64,000 nt of DNA from Heliocidaris erythrogramma (lineage: Eukaryota; Echinodermata; Echinoidea; Camarodonta; Echinometridae), in NCBI GenBank assembly GCA_025617745.1, contig CM046873.1:30021410-30085409 (forward strand). The letters run 5' to 3'. Made by a program: the position numbers and the translations under genes. The notes under the pieces were generated by a model that had not been told where the DNA came from, made no database searches, and was given only the letters and a program-made list of their open reading frames with translations. Positions 19,830 through 32,714 of this stretch are shown here, in pieces. How positions within the stretch are numbered: position 1 is the first letter of the stretch; each line of letters opens with the position of its first letter.

Positions 19830-22800
19830 GGGGGGGGGGTGGTTGAGGCGCGACTCAAGTGATAACCGACATGGGATGGTGAATGACGCACGACGGATCG
19901 CGCCAAAATCCAAAAATGAATATCCTATTGGGGTACACCAATTGCTTTGAGGGTAACGAGCGGCGACCTTGACCGAATTTGCGATATTGCACCCATTCAT
20001 TTCTCTTAAATTCCTCTAAACGCCCCGTAAGTGGGTTATATAAGAATATATCAACAGTCTTTTTACAAAGGCTCCCACACGGTGTTACCGAAAACCTTCA
20101 AGCGTGAATTCTCACTCCCCATGGAAACCTACAGAGAACAAAGTAAAAAATAATGAATATCTGAAATATACCCACATTTTTTATAACCTCGTCCGTGGTA
20201 ATCATATGCGAAAATAAAACTGAAAAGCAATCTCCCTCTCTGCCTACCAGCAGATGTGTCAGGATTGACCGAGTTAGGAGCGATAAAAGAAAAGAAAAGA
20301 AAAGAAAAGAAAATCATGCTACATGCGGGAGAGGAAAGGAAATAAGGAGAGTCAAGTCGACAGTTGCTCTACGGTAGTAAAGTAAAAAAGAGTCATGTTA
20401 CAATACATGTAATAATTACAATTAAGAAGAATCAACTAGATAATTACTCAATAAGTCTAACTTCAGTTTACGTTTGAAGATGTATAGGGGACGAGGGGGT
20501 AGTGCACCATTGCGAGGCAACGCACCGATTTCAAGAAAGATTTTTTTTTTTCACTATACACACATTTTTATTTTTATAACCTCGTCTGTGGTAATCATAT
20601 TCGAAAAATAAAACTGAAAAGCTATCTCTCTCTGCCTACCAGCAGATGTGTCAAGTGGATCGATTTGCGGACGGTAATGCGGAGGCTTAAATTTTGATCA
20701 AAACTTTTTTATTAGAGAATGGGGATGGTGCAATCGGCGTGGAAGGTGATAAAGGATAGGAGATAAAAGGCTCATGTATTTACAATAGACATGTGTAGTA
20801 AATTAATTTGGGGAAAAAACAGTATTTTCATAAAAACCTGCAGTATTTCTTTAAGAAAAAAAAGAACACTTGGCATCTCTGCTACTGGATTAACAAAAAA
20901 AATAGAAAAATATGAATGCTCTTGCGTGACATACCTGTATTTCACTAAGATGCATAAATGAATATTTTTAAGTTTGGACCCGTACTTCGTCGATGTAGAA
21001 ATGTAATCTCAAGGTAGGAAAATCTGTTGCATTACTAGAAAAAATCTGACACTTTGAATAGCCGGCCATCACAAAAGTCTGACACAGCATCGCCGTCATT
21101 TTCATGCCGTTAATCCATTTGCAAAATATGGGTAATTATGTCGTCATTCTTAAGTATCTATCTTATTGTTTTCAATACTGGAACATTGTTACGGGTCCTG
21201 CTCACACCATTATTACCATCATCCAGCCGATGAACAAGGTACAAAAGAACGAGGCGAAGTCGTGGTCGTTTGTTTAGAAAAACTCTATTCTTGCTCTTCG
21301 ACGTCCATTTTACAACTCGTCCAACATCAACTCGTCCCTCGTCACACTCCCCTCCATAAAAACATACTTATGAGTGTAACGAAAGAAGTATGTACATAAT
21401 GAAATCATCCCTATCGATATCGTACATGCAAAATAAAATGCCTTCTTTCATAATACATATACAGTAATACTTTCATACTGCGAAAAACTAGTATCGATTC
21501 ACTTAGTCTCGATCGATTTGTTGGTACCTAAAAATAGCACATGCTCATTATAAATGCACGAATTGTGTTCTTGTAAAACATAGTATAAACACAATTTCTT
21601 GGCTTACAACTAATATAAAAACATGTTCATTTGCAAGGAGACATGAACAAGCAAGCAATTTGATATGCAGTAAATTGCTCATAATTCTCTGTGATGCAAA
21701 CAAACATCTTAAACATCTTCACATGTAAAAATAAAAGGAGTACATCAGTGTCTCACAAAAATGACAGGATGAATTTTGTCCAACAAAATATATCATCACG
21801 AAACATGAATTATTTTATGCAATTGGCTATGCTGCGCTGCTTTTAGCTGCAATGTCACTTTTGTTTCTGACACTGTCAAAAATACACCAATCATCAAATG
21901 CTGATAAATATGAAAACTATCTGTACCCTCACATAAGTTTAGAAGTCTGAGAAAACAATTTAACTCACGAAAATCTGAGTAGTACCAACATGCAGATGGT
22001 ATCACAGCTTGTATACTGAACTCAAGTTTGTCGAGTGGTTATGGCATTCATGTGTAAGATGAAAATAATAACTTTCATAAGTTTCAACACAAAAATTCTT
22101 CCAATATCCTGCTCCTTTACATTTATCACTTAATGCGTGCATAAATCAGAAGTTGTATTTATCCAATTTCTTCTATTTAAAATTAAGTAAGAAATTGTTT
22201 CTCAACAAACAACAAAACATGTTAAAATCACTGACATGTTATACTACATGAAATGTGTCATCTCTGTCATGTAATTGCTTCTTGGCAATTTCAACAAAAA
22301 TAGCTTTCGCAAAGATGTAATTTTTTCTTCCAATAAAATTAATAAACAACTTTCAGCAATGATATATCTGTCTCAAAGATAAAACAACATATCTTCAAAA
22401 TAAAACGATGCGGTAAAATTTTTCACCGTTAATGCAATGTTATGCATTTTCATAACAATGACATTTATCTTTCATCTTCAAGTGACCAAAATACAAGAGA
22501 CTATCTTTTCTCTTTGGTTCCAATAATACAATTGTCAACAAACAACATATTTTAAATGAAACATGAAAAAAATCAAATCTTATTTCCTGTTTTGAAAGTG
22601 ACACACATGCATAACCAAAACGAGAACTAACTTTTCTCTTTTTTTTTGTGTAAAATCGAAAAGGGAATTTAACACCAGAATGTTGTCATGCATGTTAAAC
22701 TCTTCACAACAGAAAATACTAATCATTTCACTTTCAAAAATACATAAAGATATGCAATATATTAAAAAAAAAATCCGAAAAAGCAAACACAAGAAGAAAA

Positions 22801-22960
22801 TTGCTTCACCGAGTCCAGTCAGTCTCTGATTATCAAGTTCAAATTTCTGTTTTTCTTCTCCACATTGAATTCCAGTTCATATCAATAAACTGCTCAAATG
22901 TTCACGAAGTATCTCCCATAAGGTAAGCCCACTTTAATTGCACAGAGATTAAGTTCAAGT
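19830..22960. other. Left arm, no gene recognised
   Basis: AT-rich. A direct repeat of about 100 bp (acctcgtccgtggtaatcat and gcctaccagcagatgtgtca) occurs at about 20163-20265 and again at about 20565-20660. A (gaaaa)n patch lies at 20287-20313. No protein with recognisable similarity was found in the short ORFs. The right-arm equivalent is 27260-30390. Confidence 0.5.
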
Positions 22961-24102
22961 TCACGCACGAGATAGAGCATCTGCAATAACATTGTTCTTT
23001 CCTGCAATGTGCTCAATGTTCAAGTTATACTCTTGCAGCAACAACCTCCAACGTGTCAATCCCTGGTTTTTGCGTTTCATTTTACTAAGAAATGTCAGTG
23101 GGTTATGATCCGTCAATACTCTGACTGGGTACTGCGATCCATGAACGTACACGCTGACATGTTCAAGCGTTAGGATCATTGATAGAGTCTCTTTCTCAAC
23201 AGTCGAATAGTTCTTCTGACTAGGGGAAAACTTCTTAGAAAAGAAGGATATAGGTCTGTCGACTCCTTCTGCGTCCTTCTGAGTTAGCACAGCACCAGCG
23301 CCAACATCACTAGCATCCACCATCAGGCTGAACGGCTGGTTGAAGTCTGGAGCCATCAACACAGGATTGGTAGATAAGAGAGCTTTCACCCGGTCGAAAC
23401 ACTCTTACAGTCACTGGACCAGACGAACTTCACTTCTTTGCGTAGTAAATTGGTTAGCGGAGCCACGACATCGGAGAAGTTATGGCAGAACCGTCTATAG
23501 TAGCCTGCCATGCCCAGAAACCGCATCAGTTCCTTCCGGTTGGTTGGAGTCGGGAAAGCCAGAATTACTTCTACCTTCGCCGAGAGTGGTCGAACGTGAC
23601 CAGAGCCAACAACATGACCCAGGTATAGCACCTCCAAACTCACTCTTTGCCAGATTCACCGTCATTTTTGGCAGCAGCCAACCTTCTGAACAACTCTCTG
23701 ATTCTCTGTACATGAACATCCCAATCTTCACTATACACAACTAAGTCATCAATATAAGCTTCACAGCCTTCAAGACTTGAAACAAGACTATTCACGAGTC
23801 TTTGGAATGTAGCCGGCGCGTTTTTCATGCCGAAAGGCATCACGGTGTAATGAAAATAGGCCTTGCGGTGTAGCAAATGCGGAAATCTCTTGCGCTCTCT
23901 CGGTCAAGGGGATCTGCCAATAACCTTTCAGCAGATCGAATTTGCTCACATACTTTGCTTTGCCTATACGGTCAATACAATCATCTACGCGCGGAATGGG
24001 GACTGAATCTGTTTTTATACACGCATTGACTTCGGTAGTCGGTACAGAAACGATATTCTCGAAGAGTTCAAAAGAAGTGTTCACATTGATGTTCGATTGC
24101 AT
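22961..24102 (-). pseudogene. Ty3/gypsy RT and RNase H fragment, frameshifted, left arm
   Basis: On the minus strand, reading from 24102, the pieces are an RT N-terminal part with FDLLKGYWQIPL (24102-23788), an RT core with MPFGMKNAPATFQ and the catalytic YIDD (23876-23640), a connection part with RFLGMAGYYRRF (23643-23386), and an RNase H part with the VDAS, STVEKE and TDHNPL active-site motifs ending IADALSR (23389-22961). The four pieces lie in different frames, so the copy is broken by at least three frameshifts. Gag, protease, integrase and LTRs are absent. The domain order and motifs are those of Ty3/gypsy elements. The fragment lies wholly inside the palindrome arm and is mirrored at 26118-27259. 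Confidence 0.9.
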
Positions 24103-24639
24103 TTAGAAGCGCAGCGAATAGGAACATTTAGTGAAGCAGCCCGTGTTGCTGATGATTTTGTGCTGACACACAGAACCACAAACTAAGTTTCTAGTGAAAC
24201 AAAGAAAACATTCAAATTGAATTAAAATTGCCTTTTAAGTTTGTCAGAGAATTGGCTTTTAAAGTTTGTTAAAGGTCAAATACCAATTAACAAAACCAAA
24301 CCAATTACCAAAGAATAACACTAAGCTTTTGGCGTTACAATAGAAATGTAACCTATATTCAAATGCATAGTACTCCATGCTTTTAGCGTTATTATTAAAA
24401 TTGAAAAGCTGACTTGTAGGCTATCCATGCAAGAATAAGCATTTTCAAATCATCAACAAGTACCCGATGATAGGGTAAGATGTGGTTGTTGTTTTTCTGT
24501 ATTTAATATCGGGTTATCTCGATCTACCGTTGTTATTTGGCTAAATAAAAATTGATTTGTCTTATTTCCAAATTTCCTAAAAAAGGATCATGCCTAAACT
24601 TTTCATCTGAAGTTACATTGAATAGCTGACTGTTTGGAA

Positions 24640-24728
24640 TAATTTCTGTCTATTATACATTTTGAAGGCATTCATATGATTGGAGTAATTTCTGTCTATT
24701 ATACATTTTGAAGGCATTCATATTATGA
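24640..24728. repeat. Tandem duplication, about 45 bp, two copies
   Basis: The sequence taatttctgtctattataca followed by ttttgaaggcattcatat is repeated back to back. The copy is mirrored at about 25493-25582. Confidence 0.9.
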
Positions 24729-24749
24729 TTGAAGTAGAATATTTAATGA

Positions 24750-25089
24750 TGCGCATATATAACAATCAAAGCTTTTTTACACATTGCATTGTTGAAGTAT
24801 AATGTTCTTAGTGGAATGTGACAAGAATTCACATTTCTGTTGTTTCGCCAAAAGGTCGGCGGCATTCTAATGGTAATTTGTTTTGCCAATTGGCAGTTGA
24901 CATCTCAATTAAGTCCTGTTTGGGTGGAATGTTGTTTTTTAGACTATGTACATTACCAAATCATAACAAGTTCATTTCTGTTTACACTTTACTGGAGATA
25001 TTTTCTCTGTATGGCGAAAGCCTGGATGATTAGAGTGTCGTTTTAAATATATGTAAATTTTTCTGGATGGCCTACACCACGGCACACGC
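24750..25089. other. Inner end of left arm; unassigned ORF
   Basis: A 71-codon frame (24818-25033 on +) and an overlapping 68-codon frame (24840-25046) are present, and by symmetry also in the right arm on the minus strand (25187-25402). Neither resembles a known family. Confidence 0.2.
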
Positions 25090-25130
25090 CAGGCTGAAAT
25101 TGTACAGTTACCTGGACATTTTGCAAGACC
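25090..25130. other. Asymmetric 41-bp centre of the palindrome
   Basis: Unpaired sequence between arms whose innermost paired bases are ggcctacaccacg and cgtggtgtaggcc. It contains cctggacattttgcaagacc and no obvious internal symmetry. A short asymmetric spacer is what template-switch or hairpin-mediated inverted duplication leaves behind. Confidence 0.85.
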
Positions 25131-26117
25131 GCGTGTGTCGTGGTGTAGGCCATCCAGAAAAATTTACATATATTTAAAACGACACTCTAATCATCCAGGC
25201 TTTCGCCATACAGAGAAAATATCTCCAGTAAAGTGTAAACAGAAATGAACTTGTTATGATTTGGTAATGTACATAGTCTAAAAAACAACATTCCACCCAA
25301 ACAGGACTTAATTGAGATGTCAACTGCCAATTGGCAAAACAAATTACCATTAGAATGCCGCCGACCTTTTGGCGAAACAACAGAAATGTGAATTCTTGTC
25401 ACATTCCACTAAGAACATTATACTTCAACAATGCAATGTGTAAAAAAGCTTTGATTGTTATATATGCGCATCATTAAATATTCTACTTCAATCATAATAT
25501 GAATGCCTTCAAAATGTATAATAGACAGAAATTACTCCAATCATATGAATGCCTTCAAAATGTATAATAGACAGAAATTATTCCAAACAGTCAGCTATTC
25601 AATGTAACTTCAGATGAAAAGTTTAGGCATGATCCTTTTTTAGGAAATTTGGAAATAAGACAAATCAATTTTTATTTAGCCAAATAACAACGGTAGATCG
25701 AGATAACCCGATATTAAATACAGAAAAACAACAACCACATCTTACCCTATCATCGGGTACTTGTTGATGATTTGAAAATGCTTATTCTTGCATGGATAGC
25801 CTACAAGTCAGCTTTTCAATTTTAATAATAACGCTAAAAGCATGGAGTACTATGCATTTGAATATAGGTTACATTTCTATTGTAACGCCAAAAGCTTAGT
25901 GTTATTCTTTGGTAATTGGTTTGGTTTTGTTAATTGGTATTTGACCTTTAACAAACTTTAAAAGCCAATTCTCTGACAAACTTAAAAGGCAATTTTAATT
26001 CAATTTGAATGTTTTCTTTGTTTCACTAGAAACTTAGTTTGTGGTTCTGTGTGTCAGCACAAAATCATCAGCAACACGGGCTGCTTCACTAAATGTTCCT
26101 ATTCGCTGCGCTTCTAA

Positions 26118-27259
26118 ATGCAATCGAACATCAATGTGAACACTTCTTTTGAACTCTTCGAGAATATCGTTTCTGTACCGACTACCGAAGTCAATGCGTG
26201 TATAAAAACAGATTCAGTCCCCATTCCGCGCGTAGATGATTGTATTGACCGTATAGGCAAAGCAAAGTATGTGAGCAAATTCGATCTGCTGAAAGGTTAT
26301 TGGCAGATCCCCTTGACCGAGAGAGCGCAAGAGATTTCCGCATTTGCTACACCGCAAGGCCTATTTTCATTACACCGTGATGCCTTTCGGCATGAAAAAC
26401 GCGCCGGCTACATTCCAAAGACTCGTGAATAGTCTTGTTTCAAGTCTTGAAGGCTGTGAAGCTTATATTGATGACTTAGTTGTGTATAGTGAAGATTGGG
26501 ATGTTCATGTACAGAGAATCAGAGAGTTGTTCAGAAGGTTGGCTGCTGCCAAAAATGACGGTGAATCTGGCAAAGAGTGAGTTTGGAGGTGCTATACCTG
26601 GGTCATGTTGTTGGCTCTGGTCACGTTCGACCACTCTCGGCGAAGGTAGAAGTAATTCTGGCTTTCCCGACTCCAACCAACCGGAAGGAACTGATGCGGT
26701 TTCTGGGCATGGCAGGCTACTATAGACGGTTCTGCCATAACTTCTCCGATGTCGTGGCTCCGCTAACCAATTTACTACGCAAAGAAGTGAAGTTCGTCTG
26801 GTCCAGTGACTGTAAGAGTGTTTCGACCGGGTGAAAGCTCTCTTATCTACCAATCCTGTGTTGATGGCTCCAGACTTCAACCAGCCGTTCAGCCTGATGG
26901 TGGATGCTAGTGATGTTGGCGCTGGTGCTGTGCTAACTCAGAATGACGCAGAAGGAGTCGACATACCTATATCCTTCTTTTCTAAGAAGTTTTCCCCTAG
27001 TCAGAAGAACTATTCGACTGTTGAGAAAGAGACTCTATCAATGATCCTAACGCTTGAACATGTCAGCGTGTACGTTCATGGATCGCAGTACCCAGTCAGA
27101 GTATTGACGGATCATAACCCACTGACATTTCTTAGTAAAATGAAACGCAAAAACCAGGGATTGACACGTTGGAGGTTGTTGCTGCAAGAGTATAACTTGA
27201 ACATTGAGCACATTGCAGGAAAGAACAATGTTATTGCAGATGCTCTATCTCGTGCGTGA
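26118..27259 (+). pseudogene. Ty3/gypsy RT and RNase H fragment, frameshifted, right arm
   Basis: Mirror of the left-arm fragment: RT N-terminal part 26118-26432, RT core with YIDD 26344-26580, connection part 26577-26834, RNase H part 26831-27259. It carries the same frame breaks as the left arm. Two amino-acid differences are visible in the RNase H part (K to N and R to I in the stretch after GAVLTQ), so the arms are not simply one sequence read twice. Confidence 0.9.
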
Positions 27260-30200
27260 ACTTGAACTTAATCTCTGTGCAATTAAAGTGGGCTTACCTT
27301 ATGGGAGATACTTCGTGAACATTTGAGCAGTTTATTGATATGAACTGGAATTCAATGTGGAGAAGAAAAACAGAAATTTGAACTTGATAATCAGAGACTG
27401 ACTGGACTCGGTGAAGCAATTTTCTTCTTGTGTTTGCTTTTTCGGATTTTTTTTTTAATATATTGCATATCTTTATGTATTTTTGAAAGTGAAATGATTA
27501 GTATTTTCTGTTGGGAAGAGTTTAACATGCATGACAACATTCTGGTGTTAAATTCCCTTTTCGATTTTACACAAAAAAAAAGAGAAAAGTTAGTTCTCGT
27601 TTTGGTTATGCATGTGTGTCACTTTCAAAACAGGAAATAAGATTTGATTTTTTTCATGTTTCATTTAAAATATGTTGTTTGTTGACAATTGTATTATTGG
27701 AACCAAAGAGAAAAGATAGTCTCTTGTATTTTGGTCACTTGAAGATGAAAGATAAATGTCATTGTTATGAAAATGCATAACATTGCATTAACGGTGAAAA
27801 ATTTTACCGCATCGTTTTATTTTGAAGATATGTTGTTTTATCTTTGAGACAGATATATCATTGCTGAAAGTTGTTTATTAATTTTATTGGAAGAAAAAAT
27901 TACATCTTTGCGAAAGCTATTTTTGTTGAAATTGCCAAGAAGCAATTACATGACAGAGATGACACATTTCATGTAGTATAACATGTCAGTGATTTTAACA
28001 TGTTTTGTTGTTTGTTGAGAAACAATTTCTTACTTAATTTTAAATAGAAGAAATTGGATAAATACAACTTCTGATTTATGCACGCATTAAGTGATAAATG
28101 TAAAGGAGCAGGATATTGGAAGAATTTTTGTGTTGAAACTTATGAAAGTTATTATTTTCATCTTACACATGAATGCCATAACCACTCGACAAACTTGAGT
28201 TCAGTATACAAGCTGTGATACCATCTGCATGTTGGTACTACTCAGATTTTCGTGAGTTAAATTGTTTTCTCAGACTTCTAAACTTATGTGAGGGTACAGA
28301 TAGTTTTCATATTTATCAGCATTTGATGATTGGTGTATTTTTGACAGTGTCAGAAACAAAAGTGACATTGCAGCTAAAAGCAGCGCAGCATAGCCAATTG
28401 CATAAAATAATTCATGTTTCGTGATGATATATTTTGTTGGACAAAATTCATCCTGTCATTTTTGTGAGACACTGATGTACTCCTTTTATTTTTACATGTG
28501 AAGATGTTTAAGATGTTTGTTTGCATCACAGAGAATTATGAGCAATTTACTGCATATCAAATTGCTTGCTTGTTCATGTCTCCTTGCAAATGAACATGTT
28601 TTTATATTAGTTGTAAGCCAAGAAATTGTGTTTATACTATGTTTTACAAGAACACAATTCGTGCATTTATAATGAGCATGTGCTATTTTTAGGTACCAAC
28701 AAATCGATCGAGACTAAGTGAATCGATACTAGTTTTTCGCAGTATGAAAGTATTACTGTATATGTATTATGAAAGAAGGCATTTTATTTTGCATGTACGA
28801 TATCGATAGGGATGATTTCATTATGTACATACTTCTTTCGTTACACTCATAAGTATGTTTTTATGGAGGGGAGTGTGACGAGGGACGAGTTGATGTTGGA
28901 CGAGTTGTAAAATGGACGTCGAAGAGCAAGAATAGAGTTTTTCTAAACAAACGACCACGACTTCGCCTCGTTCTTTTGTACCTTGTTCATCGGCTGGATG
29001 ATGGTAATAATGGTGTGAGCAGGACCCGTAACAATGTTCCAGTATTGAAAACAATAAGATAGATACTTAAGAATGACGACATAATTACCCATATTTTGCA
29101 AATGGATTAACGGCATGAAAATGACGGCGATGCTGTGTCAGACTTTTGTGATGGCCGGCTATTCAAAGTGTCAGATTTTTTCTAGTAATGCAACAGATTT
29201 TCCTACCTTGAGATTACATTTCTACATCGACGAAGTACGGGTCCAAACTTAAAAATATTCATTTATGCATCTTAGTGAAATACAGGTATGTCACGCAAGA
29301 GCATTCATATTTTTCTATTTTTTTTGTTAATCCAGTAGCAGAGATGCCAAGTGTTCTTTTTTTTCTTAAAGAAATACTGCAGGTTTTTATGAAAATACTG
29401 TTTTTTCCCCAAATTAATTTACTACACATGTCTATTGTAAATACATGAGCCTTTTATCTCCTATCCTTTATAACCTTCCACGCCGATTGCACCATCCCCA
29501 TTCTCTAATAAAAAAGTTTTGATCAAAATTTAAGCCTCCGCATTACCGTCCGCAAATCGATCCACTTGACACATCTGCTGGTAGGCAGAGAGAGATAGCT
29601 TTTCAGTTTTATTTTTCGAATATGATTACCACAGACGAGGTTATAAAAATAAAAATGTGTGTATAGTGAAAAAAAAAAATCTTTCTTGAAATCGGTGCGT
29701 TGCCTCGCAATGGTGCACTACCCCCTCGTCCCCTATACATCTTCAAACGTAAACTGAAGTTAGACTTATTGAGTAATTATCTAGTTGATTCTTCTTAATT
29801 GTAATTATTACATGTATTGTAACATGACTCTTTTTTACTTTACTACCGTAGAGCAACTGTCGACTTGACTCTCCTTATTTCCTTTCCTCTCCCGCATGTA
29901 GCATGATTTTCTTTTCTTTTCTTTTCTTTTCTTTTATCGCTCCTAACTCGGTCAATCCTGACACATCTGCTGGTAGGCAGAGAGGGAGATTGCTTTTCAG
30001 TTTTATTTTCGCATATGATTACCACGGACGAGGTTATAAAAAATGTGGGTATATTTCAGATATTCATTATTTTTTACTTTGTTCTCTGTAGGTTTCCATG
30101 GGGAGTGAGAATTCACGCTTGAAGGTTTTCGGTAACACCGTGTGGGAGCCTTTGTAAAAAGACTGTTGATATATTCTTATATAACCCACTTACGGGGCGT

Positions 30201-30381
30201 TTAGAGGAATTTAAGAGAAATGAATGGGTGCAATATCGCAAATTCGGTCAAGGTCGCCGCTCGTTACCCTCAAAGCAATTGGTGTACCCCCAATAGGATA
30301 TTCATTTTTGGATTTTGGCGCGATCCGTCGTGCGTCATTCACCATCCCATGTCGGTTATCACTTGAGTCGCGCCTCAACCA

Positions 30382-30390
<9 letters not shown>
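27260..30390. other. Right arm, no gene recognised
   Basis: Mirror of 19830-22960, with the same direct repeat of about 100 bp (about 29560-29655 and 29955-30060). A one-base indel in a short G run (30290 region) distinguishes the arms. Confidence 0.5.
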
Positions 30391-30412
<22 letters not shown>

Positions 30413-30413
<1 letters not shown>

Positions 30414-30824
30414 TAAAGAAAACTACTTACCATTTCTATATCGCTGTCGTGCTCGATCTTCAACCAGATCGCCCACTCGTCAATTTTCCTTCGTTTACAT
30501 TCTTCATCAATTTCCATATCCCAGTCTGATGAGTCCATTTCGTAGTCACCATTGTCTGGGTCTTGCACCCGGACCTCATCCCAGACCTCATCCACCATAA
30601 CTTCCTCTTCTTCTTCTCCCCACTCGAAATAGTCCACCCAAATTTTGTTGTTTATGCGGTCGCATATGCAAGCCGCAACTCCCTCTTCCTCGTCTTCCGT
30701 CTTCCAAATTTCACAGCTTCAATCATACCAGTCTATTTCAGCCCCCCACTCCCCTTCGGCGTCGTCGTCTTCCTCCTCCTCCTCTTCTTCTTCTTCTTTT
30801 TCTTCTTCTTCAGGCCTTCTCATC
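30413..30824 (-). pseudogene. Acidic ORF with one in-frame TGA, right arm
   Basis: Mirror of 19398-19808 with the same reading frame, stop position and donor-like end. The coding part appears identical between arms. Confidence 0.4.
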
Positions 30825-32481
30825 CAACTCCTGTCTCTCCCATTCAGTTAGCGCAAATAATAGAGTATCATTTAGTCCTTGAAAAATTAAAGCCACGAAT
30901 ACTAACATCGATAAAACAAAAAAAATATTCTTCGGAAAAATAGGCAAAAAGACGCCATTGCTACTAGGAGAATTGCAAACACGCACGTCGATCCTAGAAA
31001 ATGTTAAATAATTATTCCGACTGAGATTCAATTTTATACTGCTTTTTCTCCCGTTTTTTATATGCAATTCCATTTCACCCTTTCATCCCCACACCCAACC
31101 ATTTTAGCATTCCTATTTCTCATGCACAATATTACCGAAACGAATTTTCTTGTCTAGGCCCAACAAGTTGTCATCATACCCCTCTATCATGGGATACGGT
31201 ACGTAAGAAACTTGGCCTTCTCATCACTGACCGGGTTACGACGACCTATAACCTCTGACACCGATATTGTCCATAGGCGAACGAATTTACACAGATCCCC
31301 TTACATGTCCAAATCTGGGACGGTGTAACCTCCCGGTGAATTAGCGAGCTTTTCATCCGCAGTATACCCCATTCCACGTCGATTACACCATCGACTGGTA
31401 ATCGGAGAAACATTTTTTTCAAAATAGGATTGCAACGGATGTCGCAATTGATGACATCATGGTCTTGAAATAGAATATGATGTATTACATGGCAATGGCA
31501 CTATCGACTGGTATTCAGAGAAACATTTGTTCAAATAGGATTGGTGATGTAATGTAGACATGGGTAATGTTGCGCCATGATGGCGTAATCGTATTGCACC
31601 ATACGTCGATCCTTCCAACTGTAAATGTTGAATAATTATTCCGACTGAGATTCAATTTTATACTGCTTTTTCTCCTATTTTTTTATATGAAATTCCATGT
31701 CATCCCCACACCCAACCATTTTAGCATTCCTATTTCTCATGCAGAATATTACCGAAACGAATTTTCTTGTCTAGGCCCCGCATCATACCCCTCTATCAAG
31801 AGATATCAAGAAACTTGGCCTTCTCATCACTCACCGGGTTACGACGCCCTATAACCTCTGACACCGATCTTGTCCCTAGGCGAACACCGATCCCCTTACA
31901 TGTCCAAATCTGGGACGGTGTCACCTCCCGGTGAATTAGCGAGCTTTTCATCCGCAGTATACATACCCATGATGCAATGCTAAAAATAACGCGTGATGCA
32001 ATGTCGCCGCATTACCGGTTAGAACTGGAAATCAACGTAAACGATACGTCGCGATGATGTCATTCGACAAAACAAACTCATGATGTCATGATGTGATAAA
32101 AAGTGTTGATAATCTTCTTGTCAAATCTGCTGCTAGGGTTTCACCTTAAGTGGTTAAGAGCAAGCTTTGGCCTCGGGTGATTGATCGACGCTTCACAAAC
32201 CGAGGCACTTGAGATATGTACTGGTAGGCAGTACATCGAGCCACGTAAGCAATACGTTGCCACGATGGCACGATATAACTATTGCGCAATGACTATAGGT
32301 ATGATAGGAAGGGTGCTAGAAACTACGTCATCAACGATGACGTCACGATCTCGTTGGTGTTGCAATAGAATGTCGCGATGACATTACAATCCTGTAATCC
32401 ACGTGACGCGATAGGTATTGCGCCATAGCGACGCGCTACCGATGGTGATGGTCCAAGGTCGTGGCTGACCGGAAGTCGGGG

Positions 32482-32672
32482 TCGATGGTCAAGGGGTCAA
32501 AGGTCAAGGGTCACCAGAGGTCAAGGGTCACCAGAGGTCCCCAAAGGTCGCCAGAGGTCGCCAGAGGTCAAGTTCAAAGGTCAAGGGTCACCAGAGGTCA
32601 CCAGGGGTCAAGGTTCAGAGGTCAAGGGTCACCAGAGGTCAAAGGTCAACCAGAGGTCAAAGGTCAATCCTG
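32482..32672 (+). repeat. Terminal array of AGGTCA half-sites, right
   Basis: Mirror of the left terminal array, with about 17 ggtca cores. The last two pairs are perfect aggtcaaaggtca direct repeats with one-base spacing, ending 23 bp from the element end. Confidence 0.85.
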
Positions 32673-32714
32673 CTGAGGTCTATCCCATAACTACTATGAA
32701 TGGATACATAAATA

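Larger units (their letters stand above)
17526..32695. mobile_element. 15.17-kb near-perfect palindromic element with 6-bp TSD
   Basis: Left arm 17526-25089 and right arm 25131-32695 are reverse complements over about 7.56 kb, with a handful of differences noticed (for example near 22700/27513, 23255/26966, 23275/26943, 19931/30290 and 25093) and an asymmetric 41-bp centre. The ends are agtagttatggg and cccataactact. ATGAAT is present immediately outside both ends (17520-17525 and 32696-32701), after which the flanks are unrelated. The abrupt end of symmetry together with a 6-bp duplication says that the palindrome moved as one unit. It contains terminal GGTCA arrays, internal duplications, an acidic ORF and a gypsy RT-RNase H fragment in each arm. 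No transposase is recognised. Confidence 0.85.

Noticed and set aside
17526..32695. Palindrome as a pure sequencing artefact from an inverted chimeric read
   Set aside because: Flanks change abruptly on both sides, a 6-bp direct duplication is present, and the arms differ at several positions. Misassembly is not fully excluded without reads.
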